Origin: Cohnella thailandensis
GTDB lineage: Bacteria; Bacillota; Bacilli; Paenibacillales; Paenibacillaceae
Direction of reading: 5' to 3'
NCBI RefSeq assembly: GCF_014212135.1
Contig: NZ_JACJVQ010000032.1
Coordinates: forward strand, 62,001-126,000
DNA length: 64,000 nucleotides
The notes under the pieces are model-generated. The model made no database searches. It was not told the origin of the DNA and saw only the letters and a program-made list of their open reading frames with translations. Positions 16,824 through 24,852 of the stretch are shown here, piece by piece. The position numbers and the translations under genes were made by a program. Each line of letters opens with the position of its first letter. Position 1 is the first letter of the stretch.

Positions 16824-16826
16824 GAC

Positions 16827-18248
16827 ATGGTCGTAGGAGACGCTTCTCTAGATATCGATTTGCTCGTCATCGGTGCGGGCCCCGGCGGATATGTCGCCGC
16901 AATCCGCGCCGCACAGCTCGGTCAGAAGGTTATTATCGCGGATAAAGGCAACTTCGGCGGCGTCTGCTTGAACGTAGGCTGTATCCCGTCCAAGGCGCTG
17001 ATCAACGCGGCTCACCATTACGAAGAGATGGTTCACGGCGACAAGTACGGCTTGAAGGCCGACAACATCAGCGTGGACTTCGGCAAGGTGCAAGAATACA
17101 AGGGCTCTGTCGTCAATAAGATGACGAGCGGCGTCGAGATGCTTCTGAAGGCGAACAAGGTCGAAATGTTCCGCGGCGAAGTGATGTTCATCAACGAGAA
17201 CGAAGCTCGCCTGTTCAACGACCAAGAAGCTCCGCGTTACCGCTTCAAGAACTGTATCATCGCGACGGGCTCGCGTCCGATCGAGCTGAAGGCATTCCCG
17301 TTCGGCGGCCGCATTCTGTCCTCGACCGAAGCGCTGTCCCTGCCGGAAGTTCCGAAGAGCATGATCGTCATCGGCGGCGGCTACATCGGCGCCGAGCTCG
17401 GCCAAATGTACTCCAAGTTCGGCACGCAGATCACGATCCTTGAAGGCGCGGACACGATCATTCCGGGCTTCGACAAGGACATGAGCCAGCTCGTCGTCAA
17501 GAAGATGAAGAAGAACAACGTCGAGATCGTGAACGGCGCGCTGGCTAAGAGCGCCGAGCAGACCGACAAGGATATCACGGTTACTTACGAAGTGAAGGGC
17601 GAGACGAAGACCGTTACCGCCGAGTACCTTCTCGTTACCGTCGGCCGTCGCCCGAACACGGACGGCGAGCTGGGCCTCGACCTTATCGGCGTCAAGGTGA
17701 ACGACCGTGGCCTGATCGAAGTCGACGACCAATGCCGCACGAACATCAAGCATATCTTCGCGATCGGCGACATCGTTCCTGGCGCGGCACTCGCTCACAA
17801 GGCTTCCTACGAAGCCAAGGTTGCGGCGGAAGCGATCGCCGGACTTCCTTCCAAGGTGGACTACAAGTGCATTCCTGCCGTCGCGTTCACGGATCCGGAG
17901 TGCGCGAGCGTCGGTTACACCGAGAAAGAAGCGAAGGATAAGGGCCTCAACGTCAAGTCCAGCAAGTTCCCGTTCGGCGGCAACGGCCGCGCGGTTACGC
18001 TTGACGGCGCGGACGGCTTCATGAAGATCATCTCCGATGCCGACACCGGCCTCGTGTACGGCGCTCAAATCGCCGGCGTGGAAGCTTCCAACATCATCGC
18101 CGAGCTCGGCCTCGCGATCGAGATGGGCGCTACGGTCGAAGACATCGCGCTGACGATCCACGCTCACCCGACTCTGGGCGAGATCACGATGGACACCGCC
18201 GAACTGGCTATGGGTCATCCGATCCACACGCTTGCTCCGAAGAAATAA
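16827..18248 (+). CDS. pdhD: Dihydrolipoamide dehydrogenase, E3
   Basis: 473 residues. FAD-binding GAGPGGYVAAIRAAQLG, redox disulfide GGVCLNVGCIPSKAL, NAD-binding VIGGGYIGAELGQMYSKFG and the C-terminal active-site base HAHPTLGE (His/Glu pair). It re-oxidises the lipoyl arm of E2 and reduces NAD+. The gene follows pdhC by three bases and its ribosome binding site (GGAGG) is inside the end of pdhC. Last gene of the operon, followed by a strong terminator. Confidence 0.97.
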   Translation: MVVGDASLDIDLLVIGAGPGGYVAAIRAAQLGQKVIIADKGNFGGVCLNVGCIPSKALINAAHHYEEMVHGDKYGLKADNISVDFGKVQEYKGSVVNKMTSGVEMLLKANKVEMFRGEVMFINENEARLFNDQEAPRYRFKNCIIATGSRPIELKAFPFGGRILSSTEALSLPEVPKSMIVIGGGYIGAELGQMYSKFGTQITILEGADTIIPGFDKDMSQLVVKKMKKNNVEIVNGALAKSAEQTDKDITVTYEVKGETKTVTAEYLLVTVGRRPNTDGELGLDLIGVKVNDRGLIEVDDQCRTNIKHIFAIGDIVPGAALAHKASYEAKVAAEAIAGLPSKVDYKCIPAVAFTDPECASVGYTEKEAKDKGLNVKSSKFPFGGNGRAVTLDGADGFMKIISDADTGLVYGAQIAGVEASNIIAELGLAIEMGATVEDIALTIHAHPTLGEITMDTAELAMGHPIHTLAPKK

Positions 18249-18260
18249 GATCGATAGAAG

Positions 18261-18306
18261 AAAGCCCGATCCGGGCAGCGGGAGCTGCTCGAATCGGGCT
18301 TTTTTT
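18261..18306 (+). terminator. Intrinsic terminator of the pdh operon
   Basis: AGCCCGAT (18263-18270) pairs with ATCGGGCT (18293-18300), with inner GCAGC/GCTGC arms (18275-18279, 18284-18288), followed by TTTTTT. It may also serve the convergent regulator gene from the other side. Confidence 0.85.
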
Positions 18307-18320
18307 AGGCATAAACCGGA

Positions 18321-20129
18321 TTATTCATGATTCTCGAACCAGATATCCTTGAAATCGATCCAACCCAGGGAATTCAGGCTTGCTCCCCGTACGTAAGAGG
18401 GAAGCATTCGATTGTTGCGCTCATGATAGAGGAAGATGATGCAGGCTTCGTCCCGGAGGCGCTGCTCGATCTCTCTCAGATGCAAGCGGCGGTCCCGCTG
18501 CGAGTCGGCGCTTAAGGAAGCGTCGATCCTCTTGCGAATCCAAGAATCTCGCTCCTGGTCCAAGTAGTTCTTGACGACGCAGCTACCATGCTCGTAAAAC
18601 TCGACCTCGCAAACCTCGTCCTCCGCGAACACGACGCATAAAATCGTCAGATCCGCATCCGTTAATTGAATGCCATCCGATAAATCCGTCCGCGAAGTAG
18701 GAACGATCTCGGCTTGGATGCCCCATTCCGCTAGCTTGCGAACGATCCAGCGGGCTTCGTCGCCATATTTCTCCCGGGCTCGGAGCTTCAAGACCTCGCC
18801 GTCGTAGCGGCTCTCTCTAAGCGCAGACCTGACTCTCTCGGAATCGAGCTCGCCAATGGGAGTCGCCATGCTGACCTCCGGCCGGAAGCTGGTCGCCGGC
18901 AGAACCCGATTGCCCGCCAGATCCTCGACGAGCTCGGCAGGATTCAAGATCATCTGCACGGCGCGGCGAAATGCTTCGGATTGATGAGGACCTGCCCGGT
19001 TCATGTTCCAAACGATCATCGTGCTCCCGTTGCACAATTGAATAAGCTGCTGCAGGTTATCCTCGGCGAGGGAATCGGCTTCGCTCGGCGGATCGTCCTC
19101 GAAGCCGCGCATCACCTTCGGCAATTCGCCGAACGCGTCATGGCATTCCTCCGGCATGTTGACGACTCGAACGCCGTCCAGGTAAGGCCGGCCGGCATAA
19201 TGACTCGTATGAGCGGCTAGCAGGATGCTATGCGGGGAGACGGAATGAAGCCGGAACGGTCCGCATCCGATCGGAAGGGCCCAGAAGGCTTCTTCCTCGC
19301 GGCCTCCAAAATCCTTCGGGAGAATGGAGGCGGCAGCCGTGCAGAGAAAGCGGTCGAAAATCCGGTTGGGCCGTTCGAAGCGGAACCGAACGATTCGGGG
19401 TCCGACAGGCTCGATGTCCGCCAAGCCGCGCAGAACCCAACTGTTCGGTTTGCCTTCCTTCAGTCTAGAAAAGGTGAAAACGACATCCTCCGATGTGAGC
19501 TCCCGGCCGTCGTGGAACAGAACTCCCTTCCGCAGGTAATACACCCACTCCGTCGCGTCGGGGGTAGAGGTCCAGGTATGGGCGATAGCCGGAATGATTT
19601 TCTCTTGCTGCACGTCGTATTGCACGAGGCGTCCGTAAATCTGGCGAACGAGATGAGCATCGAACGAAAAGTTCACTTCGGCGGGATCGATGGACATAAC
19701 GGGACTGAAAACGGGGAATCTCAATAGATCACGCGCAATCTTGCCGTCCAGATCGATTTTCTTGTACCCGAAGTGGCCGTTCAGCCAATCCATGAACGTC
19801 TCCCGGGCATTCGTCCCGTGTGCGAATTTGTCCAAGAAATCGAACGCCTGCTTGTACTCCCCGCGCTCCACGAGGCTTCGGCTGATCTCCAGCAAATAAG
19901 GTTCCTTCTCCAGCCTGAAAGCGATGCGCGACCGATTGCCCCGTCCTCGTCCGGGGGACCAAGCGATGAGCTGCTCCTCCTCCAGCTTGCGCAGGACGAA
20001 CTTCGCGTTCCGCGGCGTGCAATAGAGAACGTCGGACAGCTCCTCCACCGTCGCTTCGACGAACGTATCCGCGGCTCCCTCGCCGTTGAACCGATCGTAT
20101 AGCGTTAAATACCTTTCGGCTGTCAGCAT
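18321..20129 (-). CDS. SgrR-family regulator (DNA-binding domain plus solute-binding-protein domain), paralogue 1
   Basis: 602 residues from ATG 20129, seven bases after GGAGGG. N-terminal winged helix-turn-helix (about 1-115: EELSDVLYCTPRNAKFVLRKLEEE, then LIAWSPGRGRGNRS), followed by a type 5 extracellular-solute-binding fold (FDAHLVRQIYGRLVQYDVQQEKIIPAIAHTW onward) without signal peptide, so the ligand-binding domain works in the cytoplasm as the sensor. SgrR of Escherichia coli responds to sugar-phosphate stress; the ligand here is unknown. A related protein is encoded at 58481-60277. It is divergent from a small ORF, with no transporter beside it. Confidence 0.85.
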   Translation of the reverse strand: MLTAERYLTLYDRFNGEGAADTFVEATVEELSDVLYCTPRNAKFVLRKLEEEQLIAWSPGRGRGNRSRIAFRLEKEPYLLEISRSLVERGEYKQAFDFLDKFAHGTNARETFMDWLNGHFGYKKIDLDGKIARDLLRFPVFSPVMSIDPAEVNFSFDAHLVRQIYGRLVQYDVQQEKIIPAIAHTWTSTPDATEWVYYLRKGVLFHDGRELTSEDVVFTFSRLKEGKPNSWVLRGLADIEPVGPRIVRFRFERPNRIFDRFLCTAAASILPKDFGGREEEAFWALPIGCGPFRLHSVSPHSILLAAHTSHYAGRPYLDGVRVVNMPEECHDAFGELPKVMRGFEDDPPSEADSLAEDNLQQLIQLCNGSTMIVWNMNRAGPHQSEAFRRAVQMILNPAELVEDLAGNRVLPATSFRPEVSMATPIGELDSERVRSALRESRYDGEVLKLRAREKYGDEARWIVRKLAEWGIQAEIVPTSRTDLSDGIQLTDADLTILCVVFAEDEVCEVEFYEHGSCVVKNYLDQERDSWIRKRIDASLSADSQRDRRLHLREIEQRLRDEACIIFLYHERNNRMLPSYVRGASLNSLGWIDFKDIWFENHE

Positions 20130-20255
20130 CAGATACCCTCCAATTCGCAATGCTCAATAAAAGGTGAAATGGTATACGATGATTCTACGCTTTTTATCCC
20201 CTTTTGAGAAGTCCATAATTGGAACCAAGAGGAAAACGCAATGGGGGAGAGAATC

Positions 20256-20423
20256 ATGATGGATCAAAACTACTTGGTGGAAAAATTGACGGAGTACCGG
20301 AACCGCGAGCTGAAAGCGAGCGAGAAGAACGCTCACGTTCGCTACGGGGGTAAGAGAACGCGTTCGTTGAAGGGTTGGCTATCGGTCTTAGCCCAAACGT
20401 TCGTTAAAGAATCGAGCCGATAA
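20256..20423 (+). CDS. Small basic protein of unknown function
   Basis: About 55 residues starting MMDQNYLVEKLTEYRNRELKASEKNA and ending LSVLAQTFVKESSR, rich in Lys and Arg, predicted mainly helical. GGGGGAGAG lies seven bases before the ATG at 20256 (a second ATG follows directly). Divergent from the SgrR-type gene. I do not recognise a family; the codon use and ribosome binding site suggest that it is real. Confidence 0.55.
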   Translation: MMDQNYLVEKLTEYRNRELKASEKNAHVRYGGKRTRSLKGWLSVLAQTFVKESSR

Positions 20424-20503
20424 AGAAGTTCCTCTCTGCCGCCATTCAACCTGTTGCCTTATTTTCTTGCCGAATGGACTCGTCTTCGGGGCATGGGCAA
20501 GAC

Positions 20504-20509
20504 TATAAT
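20504..20509 (+). promoter_or_regulatory. Candidate -10 box for the thioesterase gene
   Basis: A perfect TATAAT at 20504-20509, 45 bases before the ATG; no good -35 at the usual distance, so the assignment is weak. Confidence 0.3.
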
Positions 20510-20553
20510 AAGAACAGAAAGGCAGCAATGCCGGCAGAGAGGGGCAACACCGC

Positions 20554-21045
20554 ATGACCGCACAAGCCAAACCGACGAGCGTCTCTCGTTCGATCAAGAC
20601 GATGCTCGTATTCCCGGGGGATACGAATTACCATGGAACGATGTTCGGCGGGAATTTAATGAAGTACATAGACGAAATCTGCGTGATCGCCGCCATGAGG
20701 CATTGCGGCAGGAGAGTCGTTACCGCATCGACGGACAGCCTCGACTTCAAATCGCCGGTTCGCATGGGCGAAGCGGTCGAACTGGAAGCGTTCGTGTCTT
20801 GGACCAGACGGACTTCGATGGAGATTTACTGCATCGTTCGGGCGGAGAATCTGGAGACGGGGGAGCGCCGCACGACCGTTACGTGCTTCAATACGTTCGT
20901 CGCCGTCGACGAGAACGGCAAGCCGACGGAGGTTCCGGCGGTGATTCCGGAGACCGAGGTGGAGAAGAAGCTTCACGCAAGCGCTCCGGAGAGGTTCGAG
21001 AGGCGGAAGAAGCGCCGCGAGGAGCAGTTCTATATCGACGAATAA
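20554..21045 (+). CDS. Acyl-CoA thioesterase (hotdog fold, YkhA-like)
   Basis: 163 residues, single hotdog domain. Conserved start SVSRSIKTMLVFPGDTNYHGTMFGGNLMKYIDEI with N/H/G-M-F-G-G and catalytic Asp (about residue 38), then VTASTDSLDFKSPVRMGEAVELEAFVSWTRRTSMEI. Length and motifs match the YkhA/YciA group, which hydrolyse acyl-CoA thioesters in the cytosol. The C-terminus is Lys/Arg/Glu-rich. A hairpin with T-rich tail follows, so it is probably monocistronic. Confidence 0.9.
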   Translation: MTAQAKPTSVSRSIKTMLVFPGDTNYHGTMFGGNLMKYIDEICVIAAMRHCGRRVVTASTDSLDFKSPVRMGEAVELEAFVSWTRRTSMEIYCIVRAENLETGERRTTVTCFNTFVAVDENGKPTEVPAVIPETEVEKKLHASAPERFERRKKRREEQFYIDE

Positions 21046-21058
21046 GCCATCGCGCCAG

Positions 21059-21098
21059 GACGGAGCTCGGGACATTCCCGCGGCTCTGTCTTTAATTT
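21059..21098 (+). terminator. Intrinsic terminator after the thioesterase gene
   Basis: GACGGAGCTCGGG (21059-21071) pairs imperfectly with CCCGCGGCTCTGTC (21077-21090), then TTTAATTT. Confidence 0.6.
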
Positions 21099-21118
21099 GA
21101 CGGCCCTGGGCATTTCCA

Positions 21119-21148
21119 TCGACAGATGAAAGTCTTCAATGATAAAAT
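21119..21148 (+). promoter_or_regulatory. Candidate promoter of thyA
   Basis: TCGACA (21119-21124), 18-base spacer, TAAAAT (21143-21148), 35 bases before the proposed TTG start. Confidence 0.45.
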
Positions 21149-21182
21149 ACTCAGTAAATAACGACAAAAGGTGTGTAATCAA

Positions 21183-21977
21183 TTGCGCAATTATTTGGAT
21201 TTGCTGCAGGACGTGCTCGATAACGGCGTCCGCAAGGAAGACCGCACGGGAACGGGGACGCTAAGCGTCTTCGGCAGGCAGCTTCGCTTCGACCTGTCGG
21301 AAGGGTTCCCTCTCGTCACGACCAAGAGGCTGCACCTGAAGTCGATCGTCCACGAGCTGCTCTGGTTTCTGAGCGGAGAAACGAATATTCGATATTTAAA
21401 AGAAAACGGAGTCTCGATCTGGGACGAATGGGCGGACGAGAACGGCGATCTAGGTCCGGTATACGGCTCGCAATGGAGGGCTTGGGAGACGGCGGACGGG
21501 AGAGTCATCGATCAAATCTCCGATGTCGTGGCCGCGATCAAGCGCAATCCGGATTCCCGAAGGCATCTCGTCAGCGCCTGGAACGTGGCCGAGATCGACA
21601 AGATGAAGCTTCCGCCTTGCCACTTCGTCTTCCAATTCTACGTCGCGAACGGCAAGCTCAGCTGCATGCTGACGATGCGGTCGATCGATACGTTCCTGGG
21701 ACTGCCTTTCAATATCGCCTCGTACGCGCTTTTGACCCATATGATCGCCCAGCAATGCGATCTGGACGTCGGCGAGTTCATCTGGTCCGGCGGGGATACG
21801 CATATTTACAGCAATCACATCGAGCAAGTTAAGCTTCAATTAACCCGCGAGCCGTTCCCTCTGCCTAAACTGGTCATTAAACGCAAACCGGAATCGATCT
21901 TCGACTATAAGTACGAGGATTTCGAATTCGTCGGCTATCAATATCATCCAGGCATCAAAGCTCCGGTTGCCATTTGA
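21183..21977 (+). CDS. thyA: Thymidylate synthase
   Basis: 264 residues from the TTG at 21183, the same length and start as ThyA of E. coli (MRNYLDLLQDVLDNG against its MKQYLELMQKVLDEG). AAAAGGTGTG sits nine bases before this TTG; the GTG at 21171 would leave no room for a ribosome binding site. DRTGTGTLSVFG, the LWFLSGETN block, active-site Cys in KLPPCHFVFQFYV, and MRSIDTFLGLPFNIASYALLTHM are all present. It makes dTMP from dUMP with methylene-tetrahydrofolate. The dihydrofolate reductase gene follows, closing the folate cycle. Confidence 0.96.
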   Translation: MRNYLDLLQDVLDNGVRKEDRTGTGTLSVFGRQLRFDLSEGFPLVTTKRLHLKSIVHELLWFLSGETNIRYLKENGVSIWDEWADENGDLGPVYGSQWRAWETADGRVIDQISDVVAAIKRNPDSRRHLVSAWNVAEIDKMKLPPCHFVFQFYVANGKLSCMLTMRSIDTFLGLPFNIASYALLTHMIAQQCDLDVGEFIWSGGDTHIYSNHIEQVKLQLTREPFPLPKLVIKRKPESIFDYKYEDFEFVGYQYHPGIKAPVAI

Positions 21978-22005
21978 TCGTTTCTTGTCGAATACACGTT
22001 CAACT

Positions 22006-22043
22006 CCGAACAATTATTCCGGAATGTTACCGAATGTTCGGTA
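22006..22043. promoter_or_regulatory. Palindromic element between thyA and folA
   Basis: TACCGAA-TG-TTCGGTA (22028-22043) has perfect 7-bp arms; a wider repeat CCGAACA (22006-22012) / TGTTCGG (22035-22041) overlaps it and encloses ATTCCGGAAT. It could be an operator for folA. The spacing does not fit a LexA box. Confidence 0.35.
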
Positions 22044-22101
22044 GTCACCGAAGTTAACCTTGTGGTATTATAGGAATACTCGATAGGAAAAAGGTGTTTC
22101 A

Positions 22102-22590
22102 ATGACGATTACGCTAATCGCAGCGGTGGCGCAGAACGGGGTAATTGGAATCGATAATGCGCTGCCTTGGAGGCTTCCGGCCGACATGAAGTTTTTTAAG
22201 AGCGAGACAGTCGGCAAGCCCGTGCTCATGGGGCGGAAGACGTTCGAATCGCTTGGCAAGCCGCTTAAGGACCGCACGAACATCATCCTATCCCGGACGC
22301 TGGGACAGGCGCCGGAAGGCTGCGTTCTCGTTCGCTCTGCGGAAGAAGCCGTCGAGAAGTTCGGCCATGACGAGTTGATGGTGATCGGGGGAGCGGAGAT
22401 TTACCGGCAGCTTATCGGCAGGGCCGACAGGCTTGTTCTGACGGAAGTCGGCGCGAGCTTCGAGGGGGACGCTTATTTTCCGGAATTCGATCGCTCCGAA
22501 TGGGTATTAGTATCCAGAACGGAAGGCATACGGGACGAGAAGAACGTTCATCCGCATGCTTTCTGCGTCTATGAACGCAAGCGCGAGTAG
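22102..22590 (+). CDS. folA: Dihydrofolate reductase
   Basis: 162 residues, typical length. MTITLIAAVAQNGVIGIDNALPWRLPADMKFFK carries the Met20-loop region and the substrate-binding Asp in LPADMKFF; VLMGRKTFESLGKPLKDRTNIILSR binds NADPH; ELMVIGGAEIYRQLI is the second cofactor block. Reduces dihydrofolate released by thymidylate synthase. The gene is 124 bases after thyA, with a palindrome in between, so it may have its own promoter. Confidence 0.95.
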   Translation: MTITLIAAVAQNGVIGIDNALPWRLPADMKFFKSETVGKPVLMGRKTFESLGKPLKDRTNIILSRTLGQAPEGCVLVRSAEEAVEKFGHDELMVIGGAEIYRQLIGRADRLVLTEVGASFEGDAYFPEFDRSEWVLVSRTEGIRDEKNVHPHAFCVYERKRE

Positions 22591-22774
22591 ACAAATCGTA
22601 CAAATAATTCAGTTAATAGTCCATTCTAGCGTCAACGGGTTGTCTGGTAGGATGATGTAACATTGTATGGAAGATAGGTGCAACCGACAATTCTTGCAAC
22701 TTTCGGCCTAGACGGATATATTTAAGGATACTCAGCGCGCACGTGCGAAACACCGATAGATGGAGGAATTAAAG

Positions 22775-24265
22775 ATGTCGACGCCTACGGGTTTTATGGA
22801 ATATCAACGCGAGCTTCCCAGCGATCGCGATCCGCTTACGCGCATCAAGGACTGGAATGAATTCCACCGGATGTTCTCCGAAGAACAATTGCGTACACAA
22901 GGTGCCCGCTGCATGGATTGCGGCACTCCATATTGCCACACCGGAATGGAGCTGGCCGGAAGCGCGTCCGGCTGTCCGATCAACAACCTGATTCCGGAGT
23001 GGAACAACCTCGTTTATCGCGGACTGTGGAGAGAAGCGTACGAGCGTTTGTCGAAGACCAACAACTTCCCCGAATTCACGGGTCGCGTCTGTCCGGCTCC
23101 GTGCGAAGGCTCCTGTACGGTAGGCCTGATCGGCGAGCCGGTTACGATCAAGACGATCGAACAAGCCATCATCGACCGCGCGTTCGAAGAGGGCTGGGTC
23201 GTTCCTCAGCCGCCTAAGGTGCGCACGGGCAAGAAAGTAGCCGTCGTCGGTTCCGGTCCCGCGGGACTTGCCGCCGCGGCTCAGCTGAACAAGGCGGGGC
23301 ATACGGTAACGGTATACGAGCGTTCCGACCGCCTGGGCGGCTTGCTCATGTACGGCATTCCCACGATGAAGCTCGAGAAGCACATCGTCGAGCGCCGCAT
23401 CGAGATTCTGAAGGCCGAAGGCATCAACTTCGTCACGAATACGGAGATCGGCAAGGACATTTCGTCCGAGCAGCTTCTGGCCGAATTCGATTCGGTCGTC
23501 CTGTGCGGCGGCGCGACGAAGGCTCGCGGCCTTGGCGACATCGAAGGCGCGAACCTGAAGGGCATTCACCCGGCTATGGATTACCTGAACGCGTCGATCA
23601 AGAGCTACCTGGACAGCGGTCTTGCCGACGGCAATTATATCGATGCCAAAGACAAGCACGTCATCGTTATCGGCGGCGGCGACACCGGCACGGACTGCGT
23701 CGCGACGAGCCTTCGTCTCGGCTGCACCAGCGTAACCCAATTCGGCACGCACGCCAAAGCTCCGGAAGTTCGCGACCAAGTGAACAACCCATGGCCGCAA
23801 TTCCCGAACGTCTACACGCTCGATTACGCGCATGAAGAAGCGAAGGCGCTGTACGGCGAAGATCCGCGCGCGTTCTCCGTTCTGACGAAGAAGTTCGTCG
23901 GCGACGAGAACGGCAACGTGAAGGAGCTTCACACCGTCCAAATTCGCCGCTACGTCGACGAGACGGGCCGCAAGATCTACGAAGAGATTCCGGGCACCGA
24001 GAAGGTATGGCCGGCGGATCTCGTTCTGGTCGCCGTCGGCTTCGAAGGTCCGGAACGCACGATCATCGATCAGCTGGGACTGGAGACCGATCGCCGTTCG
24101 AACGTGAAGGCGGCTTACGGCAAGTACAAGACAAGCGTTGACAAAGTATTCGCAGCCGGCGACATGCGCCGCGGTCAAAGCCTTATCGTCTGGGCGATCA
24201 ACGAAGGCCGCGAGGCGGCTCGCGAAGTCGACAAGTACCTGATGGGATCCTCGATGCTTCCTTAA
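22775..24265 (+). CDS. gltD: Glutamate synthase, NADPH small (beta) subunit
   Basis: 496 residues from ATG 22775, eight bases after GGAGG. N-terminal iron-sulfur region with Cys clusters (CMDCGTPYC, SGCPINN, CPAPCEGSCTVGL), FAD-binding VVGSGPAGLAAAAQLNKAGH (about 150) and NADPH-binding VIGGGDTGTDCVATSLRLGC (about 295). It supplies electrons from NADPH to the large subunit for glutamate synthesis from glutamine and 2-oxoglutarate. The large-subunit gene gltB is not next to it. Stand-alone GltD-like proteins can also serve other partners, so the partner is not certain. Codon use is strongly biased, suggesting high expression. Confidence 0.93.
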   Translation: MSTPTGFMEYQRELPSDRDPLTRIKDWNEFHRMFSEEQLRTQGARCMDCGTPYCHTGMELAGSASGCPINNLIPEWNNLVYRGLWREAYERLSKTNNFPEFTGRVCPAPCEGSCTVGLIGEPVTIKTIEQAIIDRAFEEGWVVPQPPKVRTGKKVAVVGSGPAGLAAAAQLNKAGHTVTVYERSDRLGGLLMYGIPTMKLEKHIVERRIEILKAEGINFVTNTEIGKDISSEQLLAEFDSVVLCGGATKARGLGDIEGANLKGIHPAMDYLNASIKSYLDSGLADGNYIDAKDKHVIVIGGGDTGTDCVATSLRLGCTSVTQFGTHAKAPEVRDQVNNPWPQFPNVYTLDYAHEEAKALYGEDPRAFSVLTKKFVGDENGNVKELHTVQIRRYVDETGRKIYEEIPGTEKVWPADLVLVAVGFEGPERTIIDQLGLETDRRSNVKAAYGKYKTSVDKVFAAGDMRRGQSLIVWAINEGREAAREVDKYLMGSSMLP

Positions 24266-24323
24266 GGGACGGGTTCGACGGACGGGTTCGACAGACATAA
24301 CGCTTGCAATTCGATAGGTAGAG

Positions 24324-24371
24324 GGTTGTCTTCGGCCGGGAGAGCTTCTTCGGGCCGGAGACAGCCTTTTT
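24324..24371 (+). terminator. Intrinsic terminator after gltD
   Basis: GGTTGTCTTCGGCC (24324-24337) pairs with GGCCGGAGACAGCC (24353-24366), 14 pairs with two G-U, followed by TTTTT. Confidence 0.85.
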
Positions 24372-24408
24372 GCATAATTTGAGCCATGTTAACAGGAGGT
24401 ACGGACCG

Positions 24409-24720
24409 ATGATCAAATACGGCGACGACCGGGTCACGAATCTGCAGTTCGCGGCGTTCTATCCCCGGATCGAGCGAAGAGACGAGCAGTGGGTGGACGT
24501 GGAGCTGCGCTTCGAGACGAAGCCGAATACGGACGAGGTGCCTTCGGATCTGATCGAATTGACGGCGCTCGTCATCTGCACGAGGGCGGGAGCTCCCATC
24601 CAGATCGAGGCTCAGGACGCAGGCTGCGACTGCGAATACCAGTTCACGTTCTTCGAGAAGGAACAGATCGAAGCGTTCGTTCGCAGCGACGAGATTCAGG
24701 AGGCTATTCGCCGTGCGTAA
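24409..24720 (+). CDS. Uncharacterised 103-residue protein
   Basis: Start ATG 24409 follows ACAGGAGGT by eight bases. The acidic product (MIKYGDDRVTNLQFAAFYPRI...) has alternating strands and a short Cys motif DAGCDCEYQFTFFEKEQIEAFV. No membrane segment or signal peptide. I do not recognise the family. It is a single gene between the gltD terminator and the next ORF, 132 bases away. Confidence 0.65.
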   Translation: MIKYGDDRVTNLQFAAFYPRIERRDEQWVDVELRFETKPNTDEVPSDLIELTALVICTRAGAPIQIEAQDAGCDCEYQFTFFEKEQIEAFVRSDEIQEAIRRA

Positions 24721-24852
24721 GGCGCGGTAATTGCATCTGAATCCGGATCGTACGGAGTATCCGATTCCCCAAATCTTTCCTCTATGATAAACTAATCGAA
24801 GAATGCTAGATTCGTTCGGTAGCGGGATCAAGAGGGAGAGGACGGGGAGCGG

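Noticed and set aside
15432..18227. Minus-strand ORFs of 433 and 459 codons
   Set aside because: Antisense to pdhC and pdhD; low-complexity His/Arg/Val-rich translations.
22028..22043. LexA/SOS box
   Set aside because: The Bacillus consensus CGAAC-N4-GTTCG needs a four-base centre; here the half-sites are CGAA-TG-TTCG, so the spacing is wrong.
22737..22746. CGCACGTGCG palindrome upstream of gltD as an operator
   Set aside because: Perfect, but short and without promoter context; GC-rich 10-mers of this type are expected by chance.
22769..24298. 509-codon ORF on the minus strand
   Set aside because: Antisense shadow of gltD.
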